A DNA stretch of 46,432 bases from Nitrospirota bacterium (GCA_021801345.1 JAJYYA010000029.1:1-46432); one strand, 5' to 3'. Counted from the stretch's first letter, positions 34,048 to 42,518 are shown. Made by a program: numbers and translations. Notes: generated by a model from the sequence alone, not told the origin.

Positions 34048-34635
34048 TCAGGAAGGAGATTCCTCCCCGGTTTTTGTCCGCAGGGAATCCGGGGGGGCAC
34101 TCTCCCCGTCTCCCCCGAAGGAGCGAGATTTTTTTTCAAGGATTTTTTTTTCGACAAGAGCGGTTCGCATGCGGAGAAGGAAGGCGAGGAAGGTGGCCTG
34201 CTCCTCTAGGGTAAAGCCCTCGAAGATCTCGGAGATCCGATCCATGAAAGGCCGGCATGTCCTCTCCAAAGACTCCTCGGCCTTCCGGGTCAGGACCACG
34301 AGGGTGGCGCGCCGGTCTGCCGGATGAGGGCTCCGGGTGACCAAACCTTCCCGCTCCAGAGCATCGACATGGGCGGTGATATTGGTGGCGGTCACCCCCA
34401 GCCGTCCCTTGAGATCGCACATCATCATCGGACCATATTCGTAGAGGGTTCCCAAGAGATACATTCTCTGGGGGCTGATCCCGTCGTGTTCCATCTGGGA
34501 CTCCGCCCACCGTACATAAGCCGGGCCGAGCATCCAGAAGAGCTTCATGAGCCTGATCCGGAGAGGATCCCCCTCCGGAACGCCGCCCCCGACCACATCC
34601 GGGCTCCCTTTTTCTTCGCCCCCGAGATTTCCCAT
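34048..34635 (-). CDS. MarR family regulator of the divergent efflux operon
   Basis: A 195-aa MarR protein. ISPQRMYLLGTLYEYGPMMMCDLKGRLGVTATNITAHVDALEREGLV carries the helix-turn-helix, and HPADRRATLVVLT is the signature wing DxRA. I choose ATG 34635, with GGAAGGAGGGG before it, over 34665. The last 30 residues are a polar tail. MarR dimers repress by binding palindromes and release on binding phenolic or other lipophilic ligands. The gene is divergent from the RND efflux operon with a 140-base gap, the standard layout for direct control of that operon. Confidence 0.9.
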   Translation of the reverse strand: MGNLGGEEKGSPDVVGGGVPEGDPLRIRLMKLFWMLGPAYVRWAESQMEHDGISPQRMYLLGTLYEYGPMMMCDLKGRLGVTATNITAHVDALEREGLVTRSPHPADRRATLVVLTRKAEESLERTCRPFMDRISEIFEGFTLEEQATFLAFLLRMRTALVEKKILEKKSRSFGGDGESAPPDSLRTKTGEESPS

Positions 34636-34694
34636 TCGTCCCCTCCTTCCCACATAGCCTATCACATTTAGTTCAGATTACGATATTTCATTAC

Positions 34695-34724
34695 TTGACT
34701 ATACGGGGAGGAGATCCTTACACT
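34695..34724 (+). promoter_or_regulatory. Predicted sigma-70-type promoter of the efflux operon
   Basis: TTGACT (34695-34700) and TACACT (34719-34724), separated by 18 bases, about 50 bases before the first gene. A nearby partial inverted repeat (TAGTTCA and TTGACTA, 34670-34702) overlaps the -35 box and is a possible MarR operator. Confidence 0.5.
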
Positions 34725-34776
34725 AAACACACGGAATCCTGCGGATTCACTCTCCGGAATTTCTCCCCTTCCGGCC

Positions 34777-36405
34777 ATGCCCTCGTTTGCTTCCTCTATG
34801 CGGAGTTTCCGGATGACATGCCAGTTTAACGGAAGAGCCCTTTATCTTCCGCAAGCATTGATATTGCTCATATCCTTCGCCCTTCCTTTTCTCTTTGGAT
34901 GCGCCGTCGGCCCCGAGTTCCATGCCCCCGCCCCTCCTTCCGGCAAGACTTATACGCGCCGTCCCCTTCCCGAAAGCCTCGACCAGAAGACCTCCTCCAG
35001 AACCATGCGCCAGCAGTTCAGGGTCGGAGAGGACATTCCCGGGCAGTGGTGGCATCTTTTTCACTCGAGAGAGCTCAACAGTATCGTCGACATGGCGCTC
35101 AAGGCCAACCCGGATCTCCACGCCGCAGAAGCCTCCCTCCTTCAGGCCATGGAAAACCTCTCCGCAGGCAAGGGAGCCTTCGCTCCCTCGGCCACCGGCA
35201 GCATCCAGACCGTCCAGCAGTATTTTAACGGAGCGGCCTTCGGAGTCCCCGCGCTCTCGAGCCTCTTTACCCTCAACACCGGATCGGTCAGCGTCTCCTA
35301 TCCGTTGGACATCTTCGGAGGGGTACGCCGGCAGGTCGAATCCCTGAAAGCCTTGGCAGACTATCAGAAGTTCGAGCTCGAGGCAGCCTACCTGACCCTC
35401 ACCTCCAACATCGTCCTCGCCGCCATCTCGGAGGCCTCCCTTCGCTCCCAGATCCGCGCCACCCGAAAGATCATCCACGTATTGACCCTGGAACTGGCGA
35501 GCGTCAACCGACAGTTTTCGGGAGGCTTCGCCTCCCGCGCAACCGTCCTCCAGCAGGAGACGGTTTTGAACCAGGCACGGGCCTCTCTCCCTCCCCTCGA
35601 AAAACAGCTGGCACTCGTCCACCACCAAATGGCGGTCTACCTCGGCCGATTCCCCGGCGAAAGTTTCGGCAAGGACTTTCGCCTAAAGGATCTCACTCTG
35701 CCCAGAGATCTTCCTCTGAGTCTTCCGTCGAAACTCGTCGAGCATCGCCCGGACATCCAGGCGGCCCAGGCGACCCTCCACTCGGCCAACGCGCAGGTGG
35801 GGGTCTCCACCGCCAACATGCTCCCCCAGGTCACCCTCACCGGACAGTACGGAAGCGAGAGCATCTCCGGATACTTTGCTCCGGGGAGCCAGTTCTGGAG
35901 CTACGGTCCCGGACTGAACGTCCCGATCTTCCAACTCGGAACACTGTACTTCCAGAGAAAAGCCGCGATCGCCGCCCTCCGGCAGGCCAAGGCCAAGTAC
36001 GAAAGCACCGTTCTTTCGGCCTTCCAGAACGTGGCTGACACATTGAGGACCCTCGAATCCGACGCGGAAACGCTCGACGCCCAGGAGAGCGTTTTCCGGT
36101 CGTCCCGGGAAGGCCTCGAGATTGCGCGGCGACAGTTCGCCGACGGAGCGATCGGCTATCCCATCCTCTACAATGCCGAGCAAAGCTATGAGCAGGCGAA
36201 GATCGCTCTGGTCCAGGCACGGGCGGCAAGATTTTCCGATACCGCCGCTCTCTTTCTGGCTCTCGGAGGTGGGTGGTGGAACATGGCTCCGGCCTCTCCC
36301 CGGCATGTTGGAGCCCTCAAGGTCGCTTCGCAAAGCCGGAAGGCCCTCCCAGGAAGATCTCCGCGATCATCGGGAGCCCCATCTGCCTCGCCGGTCGTTC
36401 CATGA
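34777..36405 (+). CDS. Outer-membrane efflux channel lipoprotein (NodT/OprM type)
   Basis: A 542-aa TolC-family channel. The N-terminus has a lipoprotein signal (ILLISFALPFLFGC), then the typical CAVGPEFHAP start. Two tandem helical-barrel repeats contain DMALKANPDLHAAEASLLQA and AQATLHSANAQVGVSTANMLP, and the NodT-type EHRPDIQAAQ. The C-terminal 50 residues are extra and Ser/Arg-rich. It forms the outer-membrane duct of the tripartite pump. The start could be 34777 or ATG 34813. The stop overlaps the pump gene's ATG by four bases (ATGA), so the two are coupled. Confidence 0.9.
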   Translation: MPSFASSMRSFRMTCQFNGRALYLPQALILLISFALPFLFGCAVGPEFHAPAPPSGKTYTRRPLPESLDQKTSSRTMRQQFRVGEDIPGQWWHLFHSRELNSIVDMALKANPDLHAAEASLLQAMENLSAGKGAFAPSATGSIQTVQQYFNGAAFGVPALSSLFTLNTGSVSVSYPLDIFGGVRRQVESLKALADYQKFELEAAYLTLTSNIVLAAISEASLRSQIRATRKIIHVLTLELASVNRQFSGGFASRATVLQQETVLNQARASLPPLEKQLALVHHQMAVYLGRFPGESFGKDFRLKDLTLPRDLPLSLPSKLVEHRPDIQAAQATLHSANAQVGVSTANMLPQVTLTGQYGSESISGYFAPGSQFWSYGPGLNVPIFQLGTLYFQRKAAIAALRQAKAKYESTVLSAFQNVADTLRTLESDAETLDAQESVFRSSREGLEIARRQFADGAIGYPILYNAEQSYEQAKIALVQARAARFSDTAALFLALGGGWWNMAPASPRHVGALKVASQSRKALPGRSPRSSGAPSASPVVP

Positions 36406-39400
36406 TCAAATTTTTCATTCACCGCCCCATCTTTGCCTCCTCGATCGCCATCATCATGGTCCTGACCGGACTGATCTCCTTCAAGCTTCTTCCGGTCTCG
36501 CAATTTCCGGACATCACCCCCCCTGAGGTCACGGTCACGGCCAACTATCCCGGTGCCAGCGCCCAGGTCGTGGGGGATACGGTGACAACCCCTCTCGAAC
36601 AGGCCATCAGCGGGGTCCCGGGCATGGCCTACATGTCCTCCGTCAGCGCCAACGACGGAAGTGCAAACATCACCATCACCTTCAAGGTGGGCTATCCGAT
36701 CGACATCGCCGCCGTCGATGTCCAAAACCGTATCTCCCAGGCGACCGCCCAGCTTCCGGCCATCGTCAACCAAGGCGGCATCGTCGTCCAGAAGCGCAAC
36801 CCAAACTTCGTCGTTCTGGTCAATCTCTACTCTCCTGACAAAAGCATCGACCCGGTCACTCTGAGCAACTACGCCTATCTTCAACTGGTCGACCCCCTGA
36901 AGCGCCTTCCCGGAGTCAGCGATGTGCAGATCTTTGGAGAACGTCGCTATTCGATGAGAGTCTGGCTCGACCCGAACCGGCTTGCCCGCCTCGGGATCAC
37001 CGCCGTCGACGTCCAGAACGCCATCGCCGAACAAAATATCCAGGTGGCGGCAGGAAAGATCGGGGCCTCTCCGGCTCCGCCCGGCACCATGTTCGAATAC
37101 CAGGTCAACGCCCTGGGGCGGCTCAAGAGCCCCGAAGAGTTCGGCAACATCATCCTCCGGGCCGGGACCTCCAGCAATGCCGTCGTCCGCCTCCGGGACG
37201 TGGCCCGGATCGAACTCGGGGCACTGACCTACTCCTCCTCGGCCTATCTCGACAGGACTCCGACCATCGTCCTCGGAGTCTTCCAGATGCCGGACTCGAA
37301 CGCCCTGGATTTGGATCGGCATGTCAAAAAGAAGATGGCCGAACTCTCCCGGCGCTTCCCTCCGGGAATGGCCTACTCCATCAAGTACGACACCACGAAG
37401 TTCGTCTCCGCCTCCATGAAGGAGGTTATCCTGACCCTGACCGAGGCCTTGCTCCTTGTCTTTGCCGTGATCTACCTCTTCCTCCAGAATTGGCGGACCA
37501 TGGTCATCGCCGGCATCGCCATTCCGGTCTCGATGATCGGAACCCTGACCGTCATGAAGATGGTCGGGTTCTCCCTGAACACCGTGAGCCTTCTCGGCAT
37601 GGTTTTGGCCATCGGACTGGTGGTGGACGACGCCATCGTGGTGGTCGAAAATGTCGAGCGACAGCTGGAACACGGAGCCGAGCCCCTTCCCGCGGTCATC
37701 ACCGCCATGGGGGAGGTCACCGGCCCGATCATCGCCACATCGGCCGTTCTCGGAGCGGTCTTTGTCCCGGTGGCCTTTCTTCCCGGCATTACCGGCCAAC
37801 TGTACCGGCAGTTCGCCCTGACAATCGCCATCTCCGTCGGCCTCTCGGCCTTCAACTCCCTGACGCTCACACCGGCCCTATCGGCCTGGCTCTTGCGTCC
37901 AAGCAACATCAATCCTCCGGCTCTCTTTCATACCTTCAACACACTCTTCGACAGGCTCCGGGAAAGGTACAAGGCCTTCATCCGCACGATGATCCTTCAC
38001 CGCTGGGTCGCCCTCGGCATCTTTTTCGGAGGGGTTCTGGTGACCGCCGGCCTCTTCTCCCGCGTCCCGAAGACATTCCTTCCGGTCGAGGACCAGGGGT
38101 ACTTTTTTGTGATCATCCAGCTGCCGGAAGGAGCCTCCCTGCAACGGACAAAGCAGGTGGCAAAGAAGGTCCGGGAGGTCCTTCTGGCAACCCGCGGAGT
38201 CCAGGACGTGGTCTCGATCTCCGGACTCAACTTTCTGACCTTTGCCAATCAGTCGAGCAGTGCCGCCGAATTTGCCATTCTCAAACCCTGGGACGAGCGG
38301 GGGCGGGGGGAGACCGCCTCCGAGATCGTCAACCGGGTCCGCCCCCTGCTTCTCGGAATTCCCGATGCCATCGCGCTCAGCTTCGACCCGCCCTCAATTC
38401 CCGGCCTGGGATCGACAGGAGGATTCGAGTTCGAACTCGAGGATCTGACCGGACAGGGCAGTCAGGCGCTGGAGCAGGAGACCCAGGCCCTTCTCGCTGC
38501 CGCCAGAAAGCAGCCTGAACTTGACGCCCGTCAGCTGTTCACAACCTTCAGTACCTCGACCCCCCAGTACACCTTCGACCTTGACCGGACCCGGGCCAAG
38601 CTTCTGGGGCTGACTCTTCCCGATATCTTCAACACCCTCCAGATCTACCTGGGCTCCCTCTACGTCAATGACTTCAATCTCTACGGACGGACCTTCCACG
38701 TCACAATCCAAGCCGACCGGACTCACCGGGACGACCCGCGCGACCTCTCCCTCTTCTACGTCAGAAACCAGGCCGGGAACATGATCCCCCTCGACACCCT
38801 GGGAGAGCTCAGACCGGTCGTCGGACCCGAAACAATCTCCCACTACAATGTGTACGGTTCGGCCAAGATCAGCGGGGGAGCCGCCCCGGGATACAGCTCT
38901 GCCGAGGCGGTTCTGGCCATGGAAAGGGCGGCACAGCAGTCTCTTCCTCCCACATTCGGCTATGAGTGGACCGGCATCACCTACCAGGAGCTCAAGGTCG
39001 GGAACATCCAGGTGGTCGTCTTCGCCATCTCCCTGATCTTTGTCTTTCTCTTCCTGGCCGCGCTCTATGAGAGCTGGTCCATGCCTTTCATGGTCATCCT
39101 TGCCGTTCCGCTGGCGATCTTCGGAGCCATGCTGGCCCTGTGGCTTAGAGGCAAACAGCTCGACGTCTATTCTGAGATCGGCTTTGTCATGCTCATCGGA
39201 CTCTCCGCAAAGAACGCCATCCTGATCGTTGAGTTTGCCCGTCATCTCCGCGAAAAAGGAATGGGTATCGTCGAGGCGGCCATGGAGGCTGGACAACTTC
39301 GGCTTCGGCCCATTCTCATGACCGCCTTTGCCTTCATCTTCGGAGTGATTCCTCTGATGGTCGCAAGCGGTGCCGGAGCGGCCAGCCGGCAATCGATCGG

Positions 39401-39533
39401 AACCACCGTCTTCGGCGGAATGCTGGCCGCCACACTCCTGAGCCTGGGATTCGTTCCCGTCTTTTACGCAGTGATCGAACGGATCCGTAGCCGGGGAACC
39501 GAGAAACATGGCACACCCCAACCTCTTGGATAA
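36402..39533 (+). CDS. RND efflux pump inner-membrane subunit (HAE1 family)
   Basis: A 1043-aa pump with two large periplasmic loops and 12 helices. It starts MIKFFIHRPIFASSIAIIM; the proton-relay pair is in LAIGLVVDDAIVVVEN (TM4), and GLSAKNAILIVEFA is in TM10. Full length for AcrB/MexB-like pumps. It exports lipophilic toxins or solvents by proton antiport, picking them up from the periplasmic side. It is coupled at its start to the channel gene and at its end to the adaptor gene (TAATG at 39531-39535). Confidence 0.95.
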   Translation: MIKFFIHRPIFASSIAIIMVLTGLISFKLLPVSQFPDITPPEVTVTANYPGASAQVVGDTVTTPLEQAISGVPGMAYMSSVSANDGSANITITFKVGYPIDIAAVDVQNRISQATAQLPAIVNQGGIVVQKRNPNFVVLVNLYSPDKSIDPVTLSNYAYLQLVDPLKRLPGVSDVQIFGERRYSMRVWLDPNRLARLGITAVDVQNAIAEQNIQVAAGKIGASPAPPGTMFEYQVNALGRLKSPEEFGNIILRAGTSSNAVVRLRDVARIELGALTYSSSAYLDRTPTIVLGVFQMPDSNALDLDRHVKKKMAELSRRFPPGMAYSIKYDTTKFVSASMKEVILTLTEALLLVFAVIYLFLQNWRTMVIAGIAIPVSMIGTLTVMKMVGFSLNTVSLLGMVLAIGLVVDDAIVVVENVERQLEHGAEPLPAVITAMGEVTGPIIATSAVLGAVFVPVAFLPGITGQLYRQFALTIAISVGLSAFNSLTLTPALSAWLLRPSNINPPALFHTFNTLFDRLRERYKAFIRTMILHRWVALGIFFGGVLVTAGLFSRVPKTFLPVEDQGYFFVIIQLPEGASLQRTKQVAKKVREVLLATRGVQDVVSISGLNFLTFANQSSSAAEFAILKPWDERGRGETASEIVNRVRPLLLGIPDAIALSFDPPSIPGLGSTGGFEFELEDLTGQGSQALEQETQALLAAARKQPELDARQLFTTFSTSTPQYTFDLDRTRAKLLGLTLPDIFNTLQIYLGSLYVNDFNLYGRTFHVTIQADRTHRDDPRDLSLFYVRNQAGNMIPLDTLGELRPVVGPETISHYNVYGSAKISGGAAPGYSSAEAVLAMERAAQQSLPPTFGYEWTGITYQELKVGNIQVVVFAISLIFVFLFLAALYESWSMPFMVILAVPLAIFGAMLALWLRGKQLDVYSEIGFVMLIGLSAKNAILIVEFARHLREKGMGIVEAAMEAGQLRLRPILMTAFAFIFGVIPLMVASGAGAASRQSIGTTVFGGMLAATLLSLGFVPVFYAVIERIRSRGTEKHGTPQPLG

Positions 39534-39571
39534 TGACCTTTTCCACCGCTTACTCTTTGGAGCTCTGCCAA

Positions 39572-40717
39572 ATGAAGAGACGATTCGCACTGTCAAGGCT
39601 GCATCTTTTCGTAATCCTTTTTATCGCGGGAGCCCTCCTCTTCGCCTTCTGGGGGAAAATCGGACTCTTATGGCGCAGGAGCCCCCCTCCGGCACCTGCG
39701 GTTTTTCGCATGCCGGTCCCGGTCTTTCGCGTGGAGACACTCTCCCTTCCGATCTATCGGGACTATATCGGGACGACCGATGCCATCCGCAATGTCGTTC
39801 TTGAGGCGATGGCGACCGGGTATCTGGACCGGCAGATGGTCCCGGACGGGTCTGACGTCAAAAAAGGCGCACTGATCTACCGCATCGACCCTCGAAACTA
39901 CAAGGCCACACTCGACCAGGCCCTGGCACAGAAGGAACGGGACAAGGCCGCTTTGGAATACGCCAAAACAAACCAGAGACGAAACGCATTGATGATTGTT
40001 CACGGAGATGTCTCAAAAGATGCGTACCAGCTATCAACTAGTTCAATGCATCAGGCCAATGCGACCTATCTTTACGACAAGGCGGCGATGGAGGTCGCCC
40101 GGATCAATCTTGGCTACACACTCATCCGGGCGCCCTTTCCCGGACGACTCGGGAAGAGCCTCGTCTATACCGGAACACTGATCGGTTCCGGGACGCAGAT
40201 CAACACCCTCGTCCAGATGGATCCGCTTTACGTGACCTTCAATCCCCGGGACAAAGACTTTCCCCTTCTGGAAAGAAGCCGGAGGAAGGGCCCTGTGACG
40301 GTCGATGTTCGGGTCCCGGGAAAGGACTCCCCTCCATACGTCGGGACATTGACCTTTATGGACAACGTCGTTGACAGGACAACGGGGACATTTGTGGCTC
40401 GAGCCACTCTCGCCAACCCGAAGTTTCGCTTAATTCCCGGAGAATTTGTCGACGTGAGCGTCCGGGTCGGAACCCATCCGAAGGCACTGGCCGTTCCCCA
40501 GATCGCGGTAGGCTCGAATCAGACCGGGAAGTATGTCTATGTGGTCGGAAAGGGGGGGCTGGCAGAAATCCGTCCGGTCTCCCTGGGCATCACAAGCCGG
40601 GAGATGATCGAGGTCCGTTCGGGCCTGAAGGAGGGGGATCTTGTCATCGTCGGGAACCTTCAGAAAATTGGGCCGGGGTCACCGGTGGTGGCACTCCCCG
40701 GTAAAAAGAAGGGATAA
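39572..40717 (+). CDS. RND efflux periplasmic adaptor (membrane fusion protein)
   Basis: A 381-aa adaptor. An N-terminal membrane anchor (LHLFVILFIAGALLFAF) replaces the lipid anchor of AcrA; then come barrel-sandwich halves around a helical hairpin (LDQALAQKERDKAALEYAKTNQ and NLGYTLIRAPFPGRLGKSLV), a beta-barrel part (FVARATLANPKFRLIPGEFVDV) and a membrane-proximal domain. It links pump and channel. ATG 39572 has GGAG upstream; the ATG at 39533 overlapping the pump stop is the alternative. The operon order here is channel, pump, adaptor, whereas adaptor first is more common. Confidence 0.92.
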   Translation: MKRRFALSRLHLFVILFIAGALLFAFWGKIGLLWRRSPPPAPAVFRMPVPVFRVETLSLPIYRDYIGTTDAIRNVVLEAMATGYLDRQMVPDGSDVKKGALIYRIDPRNYKATLDQALAQKERDKAALEYAKTNQRRNALMIVHGDVSKDAYQLSTSSMHQANATYLYDKAAMEVARINLGYTLIRAPFPGRLGKSLVYTGTLIGSGTQINTLVQMDPLYVTFNPRDKDFPLLERSRRKGPVTVDVRVPGKDSPPYVGTLTFMDNVVDRTTGTFVARATLANPKFRLIPGEFVDVSVRVGTHPKALAVPQIAVGSNQTGKYVYVVGKGGLAEIRPVSLGITSREMIEVRSGLKEGDLVIVGNLQKIGPGSPVVALPGKKKG

Positions 40718-40865
40718 CCGGTCTCTACTCCCGTCAGGAGTGCAACACACCCGGCGCAATCCTTTTCGGAGGACGCATGAATACGTTCCAGCAGGAGAGA
40801 AGGGGGGAATTTTTTTGAAAAGTTTAGACTCACGAATTTTTTCTGAACAAAGATTGCCTCTAGGC

Positions 40866-40992
40866 TTAATAACATTTCAATTTTATGAATTTTGACTTCC
40901 GAATAATCTCCCTGAATGTTTCACTGATTGTCGTGCAATCCACCACGTCCACCTTATAGGGGATCCGTGATTCGTAGAATGAATCGGAGGTT
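40866..40992 (-). pseudogene. Minimal nucleotidyltransferase, C-terminal remnant
   Basis: About 42 codons on the minus strand read DSFYESRIPYKVDVVD, then ISETFREIIRKSKFI, ending at a stop. This matches the end of MNT-type nucleotidyltransferase domains (ESDLPYRVDVVDW..ISPEFR..I), the antitoxin half of HEPN-MNT modules. An in-frame stop precedes it and no GSRARG-type catalytic motif or start is present. It is a 3' fragment, left from an older toxin-antitoxin insertion next to the efflux operon. Confidence 0.6.
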
Positions 40993-41095
40993 TTTCACGG
41001 TTCATGATCTTTTGTTATCTTGCTTTATTTCACGATTAGTTACTTGAAAATCGAGAGTGATCTTTCATGGCCTTTTTTACCCGTTTTTTGTCCTC

Positions 41096-41119
41096 GAACC
41101 GGCACCAAAACCGGCACCA
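41096..41119. repeat. CCGGCACCA paired repeat, copy 1
   Basis: Two CCGGCACCA units 12 bases apart within a 24-base segment that recurs with two differences at 42299-42321, in the same orientation. The two copies enclose higBA and the DUF2442/DUF4160 remnants. They resemble arm-type or terminal sites of a small integrated unit. Confidence 0.5.
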
Positions 41120-41252
41120 GAATTTTCTCTAAAAATGGCTGTAGTTCTGGGTTGTCTGAAAAACATCCGGAACGGAACCGAAAAAACCGGAGGCCGATTT
41201 TTTTTACGATTTTTTCGGCACTTGTAACTGGGGTCAAGACAAAGGAGTCATA

Positions 41253-41280
41253 TTGCAAATCGTAAATATACAGTATACAA
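41253..41280 (+). promoter_or_regulatory. Probable promoter and operator of higBA
   Basis: TTGCAA at 41253 and TATACA at 41274 lie just before the higB ATG, overlapping the repeated TATAC-AG-TATAC. HigA-type antitoxins bind short palindromes across the promoter. The spacer (15) is short, so the assignment is tentative. Confidence 0.35.
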
Positions 41281-41287
41281 TTTTAGC

Positions 41288-41566
41288 ATGATAAGCAGCT
41301 TCCGGCATAAAGGACTCGAACAGTTTTTCCTGACAGGATCCAAGGCCGGCATTCAACCGGCTCATGGCGTACGGCTTCGGCTCCAGTTGACCCGGTTGGA
41401 CAGCGCAAAAAATCCGGAGGATATGAACGCTCCCGGTTGGAAACTGCATTCCCTCAAAGGGGAATTTTCCGGTTCATGGGCGGTTTGGGTGGATAAAAAC
41501 TGGAGACTGGTCTTTGGATTCAAGGAAGATAATGCGGCCGATGTCGATTATGTGGACTACCATTAG
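41288..41566 (+). CDS. higB: HigB toxin, RelE superfamily
   Basis: A 92-aa basic toxin. SFRHKGLEQFFLTG, KAGIQPAHGVRLRLQLTRLDSA, LHSLKGEFSGSWAVWVDKNWRLVFGF and DVDYVDYH give the full RelE/HigB fold with the family's C-terminal aspartate/tyrosine strand. HigB cuts mRNA on the ribosome. Toxin precedes antitoxin, as usual for higBA, with nine bases between the genes. No strong ribosome site precedes the ATG, but AT-rich DNA with a promoter-like motif lies directly upstream. Confidence 0.92.
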   Translation: MISSFRHKGLEQFFLTGSKAGIQPAHGVRLRLQLTRLDSAKNPEDMNAPGWKLHSLKGEFSGSWAVWVDKNWRLVFGFKEDNAADVDYVDYH

Positions 41567-41575
41567 GAGGAGATC

Positions 41576-41866
41576 ATGAGTCGAATGTATAACCCGGCAC
41601 ACCCGGGAGAAGTGTTGAGAGAATTCATTCCGGAAGGAATGACCGTCACGGAATTGGCACGGCGGCTGTATGTCACGCGTGTGTCCCTCTCGAGGATTTT
41701 AAACGGAAAGTCTGGAATCTCGGCCGAGATGGCGATCCGTATCGGGCTTCTGACGAAAACCACTCCGGAGTCCTGGCTGGAAAATCAGGGAGCCTGGGAT
41801 TTGTGGCAGGTCTCTCAAAAACCGCACCCGAAGATTGAACCGCTTGTGGGGATGGGGCAGACATGA
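41576..41866 (+). CDS. higA: HigA antitoxin, HTH XRE type
   Basis: A 96-aa antitoxin. It begins with the signature NPAHPGEVLREFI, then the helix-turn-helix MTVTELARRLYVTRVSLSRILNG and ISAEMAIRIGLLTKTTPESWL. It binds HigB and represses the operon as a dimer. ATG 41576 is preceded by AGGAGG. The pair is complete and lies between the CCGGCACCA repeats. Confidence 0.92.
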   Translation: MSRMYNPAHPGEVLREFIPEGMTVTELARRLYVTRVSLSRILNGKSGISAEMAIRIGLLTKTTPESWLENQGAWDLWQVSQKPHPKIEPLVGMGQT

Positions 41867-41956
41867 AGACCTCGAAGTTGATGGCCCTTCCGCTGAACCC
41901 GGGGAATATGGCGAATCTGACTATTTCCGAGAGCAAGACAAGACATGCTCTGGGCT

Positions 41957-42178
41957 TCAGTCCCCAGCAACAGTCCTCCGATACTGAGGCACTTCGTCAA
42001 TTTCATCCCAATGGAGCCCGGCACCTCCCCCGCTGATTTCATAATTGCCCCGTTGTTCCGGTGTTGCATAAAGAAGTCGGGGAAAATAGGCCAGTGGAAC
42101 ACCCAACCGACGCCCGTCGGATAAATCGACCCACATGAATTCTGGGTCAAAATTCACGGTTTTAGCCAAAGTATTCAT
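41957..42178 (-). pseudogene. DUF2442 protein, 3' end frameshifted
   Basis: 73 codons starting MNTLAKTVNF give the DUF2442 pattern: MWVDLSDGRRLGVPLAYFPRLL, then NYEISGGGAGLHWDEIDE. Family members end DED-S-GLLLG. Here that ending (CLSIGGLLLG) is present but in another frame, reached by a one-base change near 41995, so the annotated C-terminus VPQYRRTVAGD is out of frame. DUF2442 genes usually follow DUF4160 genes as small toxin-antitoxin-like pairs, and the remnant of one overlaps this start. ATG 42178 has AAAGGAC. It may still make a mostly complete protein. Confidence 0.65.
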
Positions 42179-42280
42179 TCCATGTCCTTTCAAAAAGTTC
42201 CCGATTCTCCGAGATGATTCTGTCCAGTTCGGTTCGGCCATCTTCATGACGCAGTCGAGATTCTGGACAAGGAGACGAAA
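42162..42280 (-). pseudogene. DUF4160-like gene, 3' remnant
   Basis: A minus-strand frame ending at TAA 42162-42164 reads HEDGRTELDRIISENRE, then LFERTWNEYFG, which fits the C-terminus of DUF4160 proteins (I-ENR-LL--WNEFFG). It overlaps the DUF2442 start by 17 bases, the normal coupling for this pair. The N-terminal domain with its HVHV-type motif is missing; upstream is the repeat at 42299-42321 and the island attachment site. Confidence 0.45.
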
Positions 42281-42298
42281 AAGACGGTTTCTGAATCC

Positions 42299-42321
42299 GA
42301 ACCGGCACCAATTCCGGCACC
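42299..42321. repeat. CCGGCACCA paired repeat, copy 2
   Basis: Nearly identical to 41096-41119 (same start CGAACCGGCACCA, two differences), followed by a third CCGGCAC unit. It lies about 60 bases before the tRNA-Arg attachment fragment, exactly where the decayed DUF4160 gene ends. Confidence 0.5.
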
Positions 42322-42378
42322 GGCACTGATTTGAAATATGGGATAATCTTCTGGGAATGGCTCTGGCATTGGAAAGAA

Positions 42379-42427
42379 TGGTGCGCCCGGCAGGAGTTGA
42401 ACCTGCGACCTTCAGATTCGTAGTCTG
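42379..42427 (-). repeat. Attachment site: 3' half of tRNA-Arg (ACG)
   Basis: On the minus strand the sequence runs from the anticodon arm CAGA-CTACGAA-TCTG (anticodon ACG) through a complete T-arm to the acceptor 3' strand and CCA. The 5' half is missing and AT-rich DNA follows. It marks the left end of the second island, as the partial tRNA-Lys does for the first. The intact tRNA-Arg copy is not in this window, so the far end of the island lies beyond it or was lost. Confidence 0.75.
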
Positions 42428-42496
42428 AAAAATAAAATTAATAAAATCCTTATTTTAAGCCATAAAATTTGAATTACTCTATTAAAAAAGACTCTT

Positions 42497-42518
42497 TTGC
42501 CGTGCTGTTGCCGTGCTG
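42497..42518. promoter_or_regulatory. Tandem 11-bp repeats, probable integrase arm sites
   Basis: Two perfect head-to-tail copies of TTGCCGTGCTG between the attachment fragment and the integrase gene. The first island has the same kind of short tandem repeat in the same place, with a different sequence. Likely binding sites for the integrase N-terminal domain. Confidence 0.5.

Larger units (their letters stand above)
40718..41287. other. Gap with gene fragment, repeat pair and promoter
   Basis: About 570 bases without a complete gene. It holds a short hairpin after the efflux operon (ACTCC/GGAGT near 40728-40741), the nucleotidyltransferase remnant at 40866-40992, a CCGGCACCA pair at 41096-41119, and the AT-rich promoter region of higBA at 41250-41287. 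Base composition turns more AT-rich from about 40800, marking the start of accessory DNA. Confidence 0.5.

Noticed and set aside
36186-37799. 537-codon minus-strand frame full of Asp, Gly and His
   Set aside because: Antisense to the RND pump gene; its repetitive charged composition mirrors hydrophobic codons on the real strand. The same holds for the 400-codon frame at 38394-39596.
41863-42036. 57-codon frame overlapping the higA stop (ATGA)
   Set aside because: The overlap looks like coupling, but most of the frame is antisense to the DUF2442 gene and the product has no regular pattern.
42379-42430. Possible tRNA-Arg gene
   Set aside because: The sequence stops after the anticodon arm and AT-rich DNA follows. 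Treated as an attachment site.
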